This document shows positions 11,410 through 23,400 of a stretch of 64,000 bases of DNA, piece by piece (position 1 is the stretch's first letter; each line of letters opens with the position of its first letter). Source of the stretch: Hericium rajendrae (taxonomy: Eukaryota; Basidiomycota; Agaricomycetes; Russulales; Hericiaceae). A program made the translations under genes and the position numbers. The stretch lies in NCBI GenBank assembly GCA_033439255.1, contig CM065880.1, forward strand, positions 1,612,001 through 1,676,000. Direction: 5' to 3'. The notes below the pieces were generated by a model. That model had not been told where the DNA came from. It saw only the letters and a list, made by a program, of their open reading frames with translations, and made no database searches.

Positions 11410-12135
11410 CACTGTGGGAAAAGGGTCATTAAATACACGATTACATTGTGATTACACCTTGAATATTTGAACAAATAATACAAAATTGCATTCCCAGAAC
11501 ATTATTGTATTTCTTTGGAACTTCACTCTTCAATTCAATCTACAATACCCACAATGATTACAGGTATAAGCACATCTTTCTTTATATCTCTCATTTTCCT
11601 ACTAACGTATTCCAATAGCACTTTACCTTTGTGATGCCAATGCTTCAAGTGATTACAAGAGTACATAAACTCAATAAAGATGCTCAAATTCACATGCATA
11701 TTGATTTGACTCAATATCCTACCAATACCCCACAAATCTCATTTCTATTCACTTGTCAGAAGCATCCTGCAAATATTCTGAACAGGTCCCCATGAATAAT
11801 AGCTGAAATATTTTGTAAATGGTCTCTGCAATGTGTACCACCAAGTAGATATAGCATAAAGTTGAGCAATATTTTTTAATACAACCAAGGCTTATTTTTA
11901 CATGGTCTCCAGACTGACAAACTAAAGGAGAGGAGCAAACTCAATAGAGATTTCTTGGAGAATGATTTTCACAGATGATCCTCAATAATGCAGTAAATAA
12001 AAGGAAGAACACAATTGTGTTGACGTATGACATCAAGACATCAAGACACAAAAGCTCTTGATGTCAAGATGTCAATGATGCCAAGAGTCAAGACCTCAAG
12101 ACGTTGGCATACAACCTGCATTGTGCACACATGAA
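11410..12135 (-). repeat. Left arm of a 725-bp inverted repeat (partner 60863-61586)
   Basis: The reverse complement matches the segment at 60.86-61.59 kb nearly base for base. This includes 'cccttttcccacagtg' at one end and the palindromic 'cacaattgtgttgacgtatgacatcaagacatc' tract near the other. Both copies carry the same open frame of about 66 codons (around 11535-11735 here). That frame has no recognisable domain and is probably incidental or a relic. The type of parent element is unknown. Confidence 0.8.
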
Positions 12136-12280
12136 ACTGACTCCCAGAACAATGACCATAAATATGCAATGCCTGCCTCTGACACTGTCATAGCATTTGC
12201 ATACTAACCCACTGTCTTATGTTAGTCTTATGTTAATGTGGCATGGTCCACGGATACTTGATGATGCTCTCGAGCTGCAA

Positions 12281-12960
12281 TCAATCAGGGGAGGGCAGCA
12301 GACATAAATTAGGGGGAAGATGCAGGAAAAGGGACATAATTTGGCTATGAAAGTATGAGACCGACGAGCACTTGCTGCCGTATCTGACGACGGCGGGCAC
12401 CATGCACTCGAACGCGCCTGCAACGGACTTGTCCTCGTTGTCAAGCGAGCCCGCACCCTCCTCTGACTCGGGAACTCTCACGAGCGAGCCCCCGACTCGC
12501 GCGCCGTCTCCTCCATGCCCGCCGATGGTTTGCTGCATGCGGGAAGCCTGCGAAGCAGTTGAAGTCAGCTTTGGGGCTCCTGAGCCACATGAGGGCGGCA
12601 TGCTTACGGCGGCACAACCAGAAGAGCGCAATGCGGACGAGGAGCGCGAAGCGGATGAGGAAGGCAAGGCTGAGCTGGTGGAGATGACGAATTGGATGTG
12701 GTTGGGGAGAATAAAGGCATCGAGGCCAAGCTCGGGCTCGAGCTCGAGCTCGAAATCGAACTGGGAACAGGGGTTGTCGTGCTGGTCTAGGCTGTTGATG
12801 ATCGTGAGAGAGGGCTAGCTAATGGTGCCGCTATAGTCCTACTCGATGTTCGCCACCGCGCAGGTCAGCGTCGCGCCGCCCTCCACACATACACGATTCA
12901 AGCATGAGGCTACGCCTACCTCGTTCTCAGCGCCGACTATCGGACGAGTACTTCATGCCA
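12281..12960 (-). pseudogene. Decayed Ser/Glu-rich coding segment
   Basis: On the minus strand one frame reads fluently from about 12950 to 12285. It begins VGAENEVGVASC and VCVEGGATLTCAVANIE, then continues through an acidic run (FDFELELEPELGLDAFILPN), a Ser/Arg run and SEEGAGSLDNEDKS. In-frame TAG codons fall at about 12842 and 12822. Either it is a broken gene or those positions lie in an intron. It follows the end of the gene at 12961-14097 directly and could be a frame-shifted part of it. No family recognised. Confidence 0.35.
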
Positions 12961-14097
12961 TCAAGGGCGCGAACCTCGGTGGGTTCGAGATGAACTCCTC
13001 TGCATTCTCGGTCGGCTTCGTGGGTGGATTCTGTTCGAAGTCTTTATCGATGGAACGCTGGGGTACTGTCGACGACCAATATCAAAATACTTGAATTTAT
13101 CGTCCAAACTCCTTCATGCAGGAGGTCATTCTCGTGCATGATCTTAGTAAGGTTAGCACATACCTCGGGGGCCATGCGTCGCGCTCGTTGATGGTGTCCG
13201 CGAGCTGTTCTGAGAATTCCTCGGCCTTGGTTTGGAGAAGTTTGTACTCTGCGCGCTATATGTACGAGCATCTGAGCACCTTTTAACGTCGAAAAAAGGG
13301 AGACTCTCACCCATCTGATCCAAACCTGACTCGGCTATCCAGTACATACAGTCAGCTTCGGTAGTCTTCTTGTATGCACTCTCGAGCTGGATGAGCTTAG
13401 AGAAAACCTCCACGTCCTCTAGATCTGCACAGGCGCATACAGATCCCGAATCGATCATCGGACGACGGATCTCAGACAGCTCAGCGCCTAATCGGGATGT
13501 CGATTTGCCGCGTTGTCGACATCGCAAACTCAAGCATCCAGAAGTACAATACTCGTAGAATAAGTACAATACTCGTAGAATACGATGCAGGCGACGTGGA
13601 TTGACCAATAGTATTTCGCAAAGATGTACATATTGCAAAGAAACGTGACTAGAAACCAAGAAATGTCGATTTGGCGTGCTTTTACATCCCTCCCCAGCTA
13701 ATACTTCGGCCGACCTAGATCTCCTCCGCTTCCTCTCCAGCACGCTCTGCCCCTGCCGTCCGTTCGCCATCCTCCTAATACCGCTCTTCATATATTACTT
13801 CGACATTGAAGTCGGTCATCTGATGCACGATTGTCGTGGTCTCCGAACGCCAGTCGACCAGGGTCCGGAGCGAGTGCTCAGACCCTTCCTGATCCATTGC
13901 CGACCCATCATCCGTTGACTGTCTGGTAGCCTGACCAGGCGTTATCCTAGGAAAGTTCAAGATATACTTGATGAAACGTGAGGATTCACTCACCCAGAAC
14001 TCTCTACAGAGTTTACATCCCCGCAGTTGAAAGCCATGCGAAGTCGCGTCCTCAGAGACGCGACTATTCCGTTGAAGACGCGCAAGAAGCGAGGCAT
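12961..14097 (-). CDS. Orphan protein with heptad-rich C-terminal half
   Basis: The ATG at 14097 opens MPRFLRVFNGIVASLRTRL. It is spliced at 13994/13946 to an exon reading TDDGSAMDQEGSEHSLRTLV and DWRSETTTIVHQMTDFNVEV. A later part reads LEDVEVFSKLIQLESAYKKT and KLLQTKAEEFSEQLADTINE, which look helical. The last exon reads SLDDKFKYFDIGRRQYPSV and stops at 12961. Most junctions have good GT..AG signals, but the joint near 13.25 kb does not keep frame in my reading. So either one exon boundary is missed or the gene is damaged. No known domain; function unknown. Confidence 0.4.
13542..13581. repeat. Tandem duplication of a 20-bp unit
   Basis: The unit aagtacaatactcgtagaat occurs twice back to back with no mismatch. 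It lies in an exon or intron of the orphan gene at 12961-14097. Confidence 0.85.
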
Positions 14098-14149
14098 ATT
14101 ATGGAGGACGAGTGCTGAGCTGAGCTGAATGGGAGTAGTGGGCGTGGGT

Positions 14150-15400
14150 GGATGAGTGTTGGTGTCAGGAGTCGTCGGGCTGGGCGCTACCTGGTTATGA
14201 GCGCGTCCAAAACGAGATCAAATGCGAACGAACAAAGACGACAGCATGACATTTCGTCGCCAATACACTGTCGAGCGCTGAATTCCAAAGCCCCGTCTCG
14301 ACGATACATCTCCGCAGTGGACTTCGACAATATCCAGCTGCCGCACACTCGTACCCAATCCCATTGGAGTCGGGCTCGGGGTGAGCGGCAGACAGATGGC
14401 CGACATCACACAGGCGAGGACGTGGACGGGCACGGAAATATGGCCTTCGATCTGCTGCAGTATGGTGTCGCGGCATTATATTTCCTCACGCTCGCGTCTT
14501 TTCTCGTTCTCCGCGAAGACACACGAACTCATTCTCGCGCTTGTGTTCTGCGTCGAGGCCGCGCGGGCTGTTTAGATCAGCTGGCTACGGATGGCGGTGA
14601 ATGGAGTGCGCGTATGGCGGTAATTCATTTCTGTGAGCATCTCGTAACCCCTGACGCGTATGCTAATCGCTTTCCAGGGCGCGGACTTCTTCGAGTACGT
14701 GCGAGAGATGGAAAGCGGATGAGCTGAGCGCGTATACGCCGATTTTTTCTCCTGAGCACCATTGATGTCGGTCGCATTGGGTCGTCAGCGTGCGGCAAGG
14801 CGCAAGGCGTCGACGGCAAAAAACACCACTACCACATGCCAAAGGCCGAGGGACGGAACGGTGAGCACCCCGCTCGTCGCCCCCACTCATCGCCCCGACG
14901 CGTACGCTGATCTTTTTGCAGGTCTTCAACTCCGCGTGAAAGACGGAGAACGGGCTATAGACGGTGAGCCCCCGGCCGTTCGCTTCTGTGAGGAGGCCGC
15001 TTGAAGTCCCGACACGTATGCGAATCGAGCTCTGCGATCGTTCGCCACCACCACCGTCGGTCGCATTACAAGCCTCCCACGCCATTCTCGACTCGGTCGT
15101 TCCGTGCCACGCGCAGGGGCAGGATGGCGAGCTGGCCGTTTGCAGCATCGGGCACCGTTATTCGTCATAGACAGGGGCTTCACTCGCCAGCGCGCCGTCG
15201 AGCTCATGAGCGGGAGAACGGGGCTGTACGGTTGATGCGAATCAGCCACTTTTACAGCAAGAACGGCCGGACGGCGCGTTCCTGCAAGGGACGGTGTCGG
15301 CGGCGAAAACCACGACTACCACGCGCCGTCTTTCGAGTCCAGCGAGTCCGAGAACGACGTGGGGCGGAATGGTGAGCAGCCCAATCCCTGCGCTCATCAT
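14150..15400 (+). pseudogene. Array of decayed, duplicated exon modules
   Basis: GC-rich DNA with repeated exon-like modules but no sustained gene. Two segments (about 14807-14853 and 15292-15372) each encode a GV(D/G)G..xHxYHxP..GRN pattern and end at a GTGAGC donor. Two others (about 14679-14723 and 14922-14963) follow a branch-site-plus-AG signal and encode related pieces. One reads GADFFEYVREMESG and then stops; the other is interrupted. The repeated order of module, intron and module suggests tandem duplicates of a short gene that have since decayed. I do not recognise the family. Confidence 0.35.
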
Positions 15401-16462
15401 TCTGCAGGCATTCGGACCATCCGTCAAGTTGTCGGCGCGCGGCACCGGTCCCAGCTCGTTCAGCGCGCTTGCAAGTCGCCGGTGGGCGAGCGAGCGCGTG
15501 TAGTGCTTGGGCGCTATCATAGCGGAAGTGGCGGAGCGAACGGCACCGCTGGCAAGAGATATGGCTACCCGTCGAGCCGTGGCGGGGAGTGCGGGCGTGG
15601 CAGCATGGTGAACAGACCGCTTTGGTCCGATGCAGATGCTGACCGATTCGAGTCGTAGGTGCTCGACGTCGGTCACAAGAATCCGGGCGCGCGAGGAGAA
15701 GCCCGTTGGACGAGGAATGGGGACAACGGGGTCATTTTGCAGAGCGGCTCCCTAGGTCAGAAGAGCGACAGCGCCGATCGCGCGGAGACCTGCAGAGCCC
15801 CTGCACACAGCTTCCCCAAGCACCACCCGCAATCACACGAGAATCATGCCGCAGGAACGTGCTCCACGGTTTCGACCTGACGTTGCTGCCCTGCCGTCGA
15901 AGAACGGCAGCGTCACACAATCGCGGCCCTGCAATGAGGATGGAGGCGCGCCGGACTGCGCTCGATGTCGGGCGGTTGGCGAGAGACAGTGCAGCGATGG
16001 CGCAGACGGGTGATTATGCGGAGGGCGGGGACGTCCGTAAATTGCGAGGGCGAATTCGGACTGCGCGTCTGACCGGCGGTGTGCCGCGGACTAGGGCCAT
16101 ATCCGCGCTCTGACGCATTGGGCGGCGGCTTCTCTAACTTGACGGTGACGCCGTGTGGAACGCGGTACGGCCGTCGACTGAAAGAAGGTGCGCTCTTGCA
16201 CGTTGCGAGCCCGGGCGGGATCCCGGAATCTCCACGCGACAGACCGTGTAGCATCGTGCAGGGTCAGGGTCCTCGGTCCCGAGTTTAATGTCCTGGCTGT
16301 GTGGAATGCGTGACGGATGCCAGCGTCCGCGAGCGACATGGCGGGTGTCTGGAAGATCGGCAAGGGCGTGCGACGTGGACAGGACGGGGGGCGGCGAAGG
16401 CAACGCGAAGAATCTGTGACAGCACAAGGTGAGCGCGACGCGCATCCACGAACGAAAAATAC
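15401..16462. other. GC-rich sequence without a supportable gene
   Basis: Long open frames exist in several phases because stop codons are rare at this GC content. None shows fungal intron structure, amphipathic or domain-like composition, or agreement between neighbouring frames. I see nothing I can call a gene. Confidence 0.45.
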
Positions 16463-16780
16463 TCACAATGCTCCTCCTGGCTGCATGAGGTGAATAACGA
16501 TGGCAGTACCTGCCGGATGCGGTACGATCATAGGATGTTGTGAGGCCGGTGAGCGATTGCGTGACGACGACGAGGGCGAGGGAGTTGAAGGAATGAAAGC
16601 ATGCGGTTTGCCTAGAGGGACTGGTATATGCCAGCCATGAATTCCGAGGGACTCATCTCGCATTTGAGCGCGATACGGCCTGTTCAAGCAGTCAGTGAGG
16701 GCTTTCTCAGCTACGATGTATTGCATACGGAGACACCAGTCTTCGACTTTAGCTATGTGAAGATCTGTTCCGCACCCCAA
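16463..16780 (-). CDS. Small hypothetical protein (105 aa), doubtful
   Basis: The reading frame MGCGTDLHIAKVEDWCLRMQ.. continues through RAQMRDESLGIHGWHIPVPL into a Ser/Pro-rich run. Composition is more protein-like than the overlapping frames. There is no ATG context, domain or neighbour evidence, and it may be a fragment of a decayed gene. Confidence 0.25.
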   Translation of the reverse strand: MGCGTDLHIAKVEDWCLRMQYIVAEKALTDCLNRPYRAQMRDESLGIHGWHIPVPLGKPHAFIPSTPSPSSSSRNRSPASQHPMIVPHPAGTAIVIHLMQPGGAL

Positions 16781-17044
16781 AAAAGTTGCATCCTTCGAAA
16801 TTTGAAGAAAAAAATCAGTGCACGCTCAATATTTCAGTATTGAATATCCATAACCGGCGCCAAAAAGGCCGGCTTTCCTTGACGATGTTGAGTTCTAGAC
16901 CGGCGAGTGGATACGATTACTAAACTGAGGGCGAATCGTTCCAATGAGAGGCAAATAGGTATGGCGAACCGTGGCTCAGCCGTGGATGGCGATACAATAG
17001 ATTGCAATCGTGACGTCGTGAGTCATGGCATCATGGGCAAAATT

Positions 17045-17190
17045 TAAGCATTATGTAAAAGTCGAACCGCTCAATTGCCCCTGCCTATTTGCCCGTTTGC
17101 CTACCCGTGCCACTTGCCCGCTTGCCCGCCTGCCCGCCTGCCCACCTGCCCGCCTGCCCGTTTGCCCGTTTGCCCACGACGTTTGCTCAT
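17045..17190 (+). repeat. TGCCCGCC-type minisatellite with conserved flank
   Basis: Imperfect 7-8-base units (ttgcccg, ctgcccgc) are repeated from about 17083 to 17178. They are preceded by 'ttatgtaaaagtcgaaccgc'. The same flank, inverted, borders the similar minisatellite at 55258-55375, so repeat and flank travel as one unit. Confidence 0.75.
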
Positions 17191-17448
17191 TTGCCTCACT
17201 TGTGGTTTGGCCGGACTGACCGTCACAATTCTACGTCGATCACTCCTCTACATGTCTGTACTAAAAATATGATGTATATAACCGTATCAATATATTAATT
17301 GGGATCTATGGAGCATGCTTTAACAGTAGTACTCTGGGAAGTAGGGCGTACTTGGGCTCACCTGTAGTAACATCCTCGGACTCTTTGATCAATGTGGTTG
17401 CATCCATGAGCTACGTAGACCCGTTAACCAATGACATATATCAAAGAA

Positions 17449-20400
17449 CTATTGTCTCACCCGATCCAAGGGCAACACGTGGATGACGTCCAGCTGGTGA
17501 AACCGCATAGGCGTCCTTGCGAAATGACAGATCACGTCAGATGACTGGACGATGTGAGTGCGCCATATGTTCGGGAGGTAGATGGAACCTCCAGCAAACC
17601 CATATTTTTGGAAACGGGTATCTATGTCTTTGAGAGGACCGTGAACTTGACTAAACTCCGCAACAGCTAAAAAAGTGCAGGTAGTTTCCGAACCATCAGG
17701 CCTCCAATGCTTGTGAGTGAAAATTTGCTCGATTTGCCCTGCTCGTGTAACAATTTCTCCGAATTTCCCTAGTCGGCGAAAAAGGACATTACTGTCGCGC
17801 GGAAGTGATGCATTCGTAGCGTATCGGACGCCGCGAAGAGAGATATGTTTCCTAGGGAAGCATAACCGTGCCAACGGCCGCGTGTTTTCCGAGGTGGCTG
17901 CGGTAGAGCTGTAAGATGCATAATAGGTGCGTGAGTTGTATGTTTCATTTAAAAATATTGCAAGGAGCCCCAAGGTATGATCATCCAAGAAGCCGGACAC
18001 AACGTTTTCAGCGATCGAGTCGTCAGGAGTATCGTCAACGTCTACCATTGCAGCGAGTCTAGTTCCGCGGTTATCCTCGTTTGAAATCGATTCGTAGCAT
18101 TGCACAAGCTCCGTGACATTTTGCCTAACTGTTTCATCATCGGTAAGCAAGGCGGTCAAGTTCGCTGCGCGACCTGAATCCATCATAAACATTGACTCGA
18201 GTTCACCTACGACACATTGGATCATCAATTAGAAATCCTGAACGTATCTAATTGCAAAATTCTCACCAAACTTCATGTTGGTATGTGTACTTTGCAGAAG
18301 ATAAATAAACCTCTCATAGTATGGTGCGCTATGAGCATGGACAGGACCAAAAAATGATAATTTTTCGTCGATATGGAGCGAAACATGATGAATTGGCTTG
18401 ATCTTCGTCTCCTTGTAAAGAACCTTGTAATTCTCCAGATATCGATTGATGTATTTTGTGTACGATCCAATATGTTCTGGAGTGATCGCTCGCATGTTTG
18501 CCAGCTGCACCGCGCGTACTAGATCCATGTAGTTATTGAGCATATCATTCAGGCGTTGAGAGGCGCGTTTCATTCCCCATGAACTGATAAGGGTGATTGG
18601 GAGGTGGATGGTGCATACGACACGCCAGTGGTTGGTGCTCAGCTTCCCCCTCTTAGGAAGTCCCCAGTTGCAAGGTGCTGGACTAACCCAAGAGGGGAGA
18701 ACCGTGAGCTCCATCTCCCGATGAACCTTGGCCATGATGCTACGTCCGAGGACATGACCGCTCTGCCCGTCCTTCGGGGCCGGTTTGGATTCGGTAGGTG
18801 GATCGACGTGCGATTCGGTCTAACCTCATCTTAGCTTCGGAATCGTGGATACTAAGGCTCGATAACATACCCATGCCCTGAGTCTTTCCAATAGTTCTGC
18901 CTTTTTTCCTTCGATAGAAAGACTTCTATCGGCGCAAAGCATCCTCAGTATTCGCTGCTTCAAGCCCAGTATCGTCGAGTCTTTGTGATGCTTCTCAAGC
19001 CACACAGTGCCTTTTGTCACAAGAGCATTCTCCTTCTCCGTGCGTGCTCCGAGATCTCCGGAATCTTCCACATTGCTGGTTGAATCCGTGGATATGAGAT
19101 CGTCTGAGCTCCCAACCGCAGATGTGTCCTCCATCGAGGCGTCCCCCATCAAGGCGTCCCCCCTTGAGGCTTCCTCCATTGAGGCATCCGTCTGATAAGC
19201 GTCGGAGCCACTTGTCATTGAGGCGTCTGTCTCCAGGGGGTCGGATATCTGCTCCGGACCATCATCCGACAGTTCTGTGGAATAAACAACTGTGACTTCT
19301 CTGTCGTCGACTTCCTGGCGCTGATATCGAAATGTTGAGTACTTCGAATTTGAACATAGAGCCGCAGAACTCACCCACTGCACAATATTTTTTATGAGCT
19401 GCTTCTTGGAACCTGCTCGACGAATATCGTTGTCATTACAGATATGCCAAAGGATCGCATGTGTACATGTCGCCTCCGCCAAGATTTTCGATAAGTTCGT
19501 CGGGTTGTCCTGGATAATCTTCGCCCATCCAACTAAAACTGCATGCAGAGGCCGTGGGGAAACCTTCACATCGTGCAAAGCCGTCTCTTCACCTTCGACG
19601 GAGACATTGATGCCCCATACCTGCCGACAGTGCGTCTGAAACAACCCTAGGTCGCCAGCATGCATGGCATCTATGTCGACGTAGCGGACGGCATCCCAAT
19701 ACAGCAGACGGTTCAGAGGCGACCAACGCACGCCGTACGTCCTGAAAAGCTTCTCTTGTTCAATACGGTCCTTGGCATCCCTCCACATTTCTGAATAGCG
19801 TAGATCTTCACTGAAGTCCCGAACAGGCCAAGTCCGCTTATCCAACTCCTCGATATCTTGGATCGGCAGTCGGCAGCACGTACAGAAGAATTTCGATGTT
19901 GCGGATCCTAAACCAGCAACTTGTCTAGCTGCCAGCATATCCGAGACGAGGGGAACAACCATGGCTTTGACTTTCCTGCCAGAAGGACATCTCGCAGTCC
20001 GCGTCAACAGAATTCCGGGCTCCCAGAACTCCAATAAGTCATCGACAAGGAGGTCCAGGGCGTGATTGATATCATCTATAGATGGCTTATCCGGGCCTGG
20101 AATGACGCTGAGCAGGAACATGTTTTCAGAGCGGTAACGGAGATGAGGCGGAAAATTATGCAGGACCATAAATATTCCTGTAGAGGATACCGTCTGCTTG
20201 GCTTCCTTCATATGAAAGGGATTGAAGCTGTTGACAGCCAGACTGAAAATCAATCGACCTTCGCCCTTCGTACTTGGCAGAAAACATCAGAGAAATGTGT
20301 TACTGGTATATAACACTATGTAAGCTACATAGCTTTCCTAGGTCCATAGCTGTCCTCTTTTATACATAGCAGTCCATAGCAGTCAAGTAAGCTATCATAG

Positions 20401-23400
20401 CTTGCCATAGCTGCCATAGCATAGGGCATAAGCTATCATAGCTATCATAGCTGTTATAGCTATTCTAGTATAAGATAACTATAGAAGCTATTCCAACTAT
20501 ATACTGTATTCTCATTATTATATTATATCTAGCTAGTAAGATTGCTATTCACTCTATGTCACTTCTATTCAATATGCTATTTGAGTATATAAAACAAATA
20601 TATTATAGATCCAATAGCTGAATATCTTACAGTCACAAACATCGAAAATAAAAAAATATATATTGTTCAAACAATTTTATTACAAAACATTGTTATAGCT
20701 ACAGAGACTACTAGATAACTACAAAAGATAACAAACTTACAATGACAATAAAAAGCAAAAACATATCAATAAAAAAGATATTAGTATTGAACGATAACAA
20801 AGATAACATATAAAAACTCACCAAACTAATAAAAAAGCGAAAACCTACAAGACATTCAAAGAGATCAATGTTAAGATACAATACTACTTACCTAGTAAGG
20901 ATACAAAGGTACTTTAACAAGCAATGAAGACATTAGCATAAGAAATAAAAGACGGAGAATAAAAGCTTACCTTAAAGAGATAGCAGCGACGAACAAGCAA
21001 GTAATAGCGACGAGCAAGCAAGCCTCGACGCCGAGTGAGCAAAGGACGACGATGACGAAGCGTCGACGTGGCAAGACATGATGGGGGTTAAGAGCAAGAG
21101 GTAACGCGTGTCGCGCAAGCCTTATATACGAATCCCGGGCGAAGCCGAGAATCGTGGCTGCCGGGCGTTGCCGAGTGCCACGTCAGAGGCTAAGTGGCAG
21201 ACGTGATAACTTTGACTCTGCTATCCGGTCTTGTGTGCTAAATTATGTAGATGCTCAGCTCATTCAAGCCATGTATATTATCATTCTACACTACGGTATT
21301 TTGTTTTGTAATTATAGGGATTTTATTCGATTTGCTACGTCGCGAGAAACTTGACTCGCTCGTTCAGTGGCTGAAGCACCGATGTCGCGTCGAAGTTCGT
21401 CTCGACTCTGTTCCTCAACACTACTCCTCCGTTCTCCCTCCTCTTCGCTCGCTCGCTCGCCTCTATCTCCCGTCAAATCGAAAGCCGGAAGGGAAGGGTA
21501 GCATGCAGAGGGATTCAAGGTAAGTAAAAACAATCTTTGTCTTGTGTATGTGTGCTAACGCGGAGAGTATCGCTCATTCGAGCGATACTCTCGATTTATC
21601 TTGTCGCCGGTGCCCTAATCCCCCCTCGCCGTCCCTCCCGCGTCATGGTGTCTCTCTTCGACATCGCCGCCACGTCTCCAGCGCCCGACCCGCCGCCTCC
21701 AACGACCACGACCACCGGTATGCGCCCGGTTGGCCACGACCCAGGCCGTGTACGCCAGCGCACGCTCGCGCGCACGCGGGCCCGTCGCAGCCCAATGCCT
21801 CGCGCACGGCTTGCGGCAGCCTGATACCTCATGTACGGCCTGCGCGCCTTGCGCACGGGCCGCGGCAGCCTGGGGCTCGCGCACGCCCCCTACGCCTCGC
21901 ACCTCCCTCGTGCAGGCCTATTCTGTCGCGCACGGGCCTATCGCAGCCCCGACGTCCGTCCCATGCGCGGCTCGTACGCCTCGCCCGCCGCCCGCACGCG
22001 TCGTCCGCCGCCTGTACGCCGCCCATACGCCTTGTCTGCAGCCCGCACGTCTCGCCCGCCGCCCGCACGCGTCGTCCGCTGCCTGTCCGCAGCCCGCACG
22101 TCTCGCCCGCAGCCCGCACGTCTCGCCCGCCGCCCGCATGCCTTGTCCGCCGCTCGCATGCCTTGCCCGCCGTCCGGTACGTCGCCCGCACGCCTTTTCC
22201 GCCGCCGCACGCCTCATCCGCCCGCACGCCTCATCTGCTGTCCGCACGCCTCATCCCCGCCCGCACCCGCCCACACGCCTTGTCTGGCGCCCGCACACCT
22301 CACCCGGCACTATATGCCTTTTCGCCGCCCGCACGCCTCGCCCGCTGCCCATACGTCGCCCGCACGCCTTGTCCGCTGCCCCCATGCCTTGTCCGCCGCC
22401 CGCACGCTTCGTCCGCCGCCCGCACGCTTCGTCCGCCGCCCCGCACGCTTCGTCTGCCGCCCCGCACGCTTCATCCTCCGCCCCGCACGCTTTGTCGGCA
22501 CCGCACGCTGTCCGCACGCCTCGTCCGCCGCCCGCACGCCGCCCGCACGTCTTGTCCGCCGCCCGCACGTCTTGTCTGCCGCCCGCACGTCTCGCTTGCC
22601 GTCTATACGGCTTGTTCGCTGCCCGCACGTCTCGTCCGCCTCGTACGCGCACCGTGGCAGCACGACGCCCCACCCACAGGTCTCCGCGCCTCGCTGTGCC
22701 CCACCACCCCGCGCACGGACCCTACGGCCCCGCATGAGCAGGCGGCAGTCCAGCGCCTCGTGCACGGGCCCCATGCCCCACGTTTCCCATACGCAGGCCC
22801 GCCCTATTGCGCGTGGGCCTCGCCAGTGCGCGCACTCCCGCGCACGGGCCCAGGCTTCACACGCGGCCATCGCGCCTCGCATGCAGAAGTGCTGCGTCGC
22901 GCACATCAATGGCACGCTCGTGCGTGTGCAGGCCTTGTCGCGCCCCACATGCGTGTGATGTAGTATACTTGATTGTATTAGTACTAGTATTGAATATAAT
23001 TGATTTTGATCTGGAACTTTCATACCTACCTGACTTGACATAGTACCTATAGTACTCATAGCTCACCCCACTAAGTGTGATAATGCTATATATTCTGAAC
23101 TGCTAACTATGGAATCTATGGTAGCATCACATAGCTGACACTAGCAGCTATGGAAGCTATGATAGCATCACATAGCTGGCAATACCAGCTATGGAAGCTC
23201 TCATAGCTCTCATAGCTCTACATAGCTGGATAAGTAAACTTCATAGCTCTCATAGCTCAATGATAGCACCTATAATGTAACCTGCAGCTATATGGAATTT
23301 AGTTTTCTCAGATGAATGCTGGCCTTCTTTATCCCGCAAAGTCCAAAAGACGGGCGCGTCCCAGATGTCATGCATTCCGCCCTTCTTTAGGCGGTCCTTA

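Noticed and set aside
11535-11735. 66-codon frame present in both inverted-repeat arms
   Set aside because: Its conservation follows simply from the near identity of the two repeat copies; no domain and no supporting neighbour.
17083-17180. CRISPR-like regular repeat
   Set aside because: The 7-8-base units have no spacers of fixed length and the organism is a eukaryote; it is a minisatellite.
21542-22963. Open frames of 300-470 residues rich in Arg, Pro, Ala and His
   Set aside because: They are translations of the 20-bp GC-rich minisatellite; comparable frames exist in several phases on both strands, with no introns, domains or conserved start.
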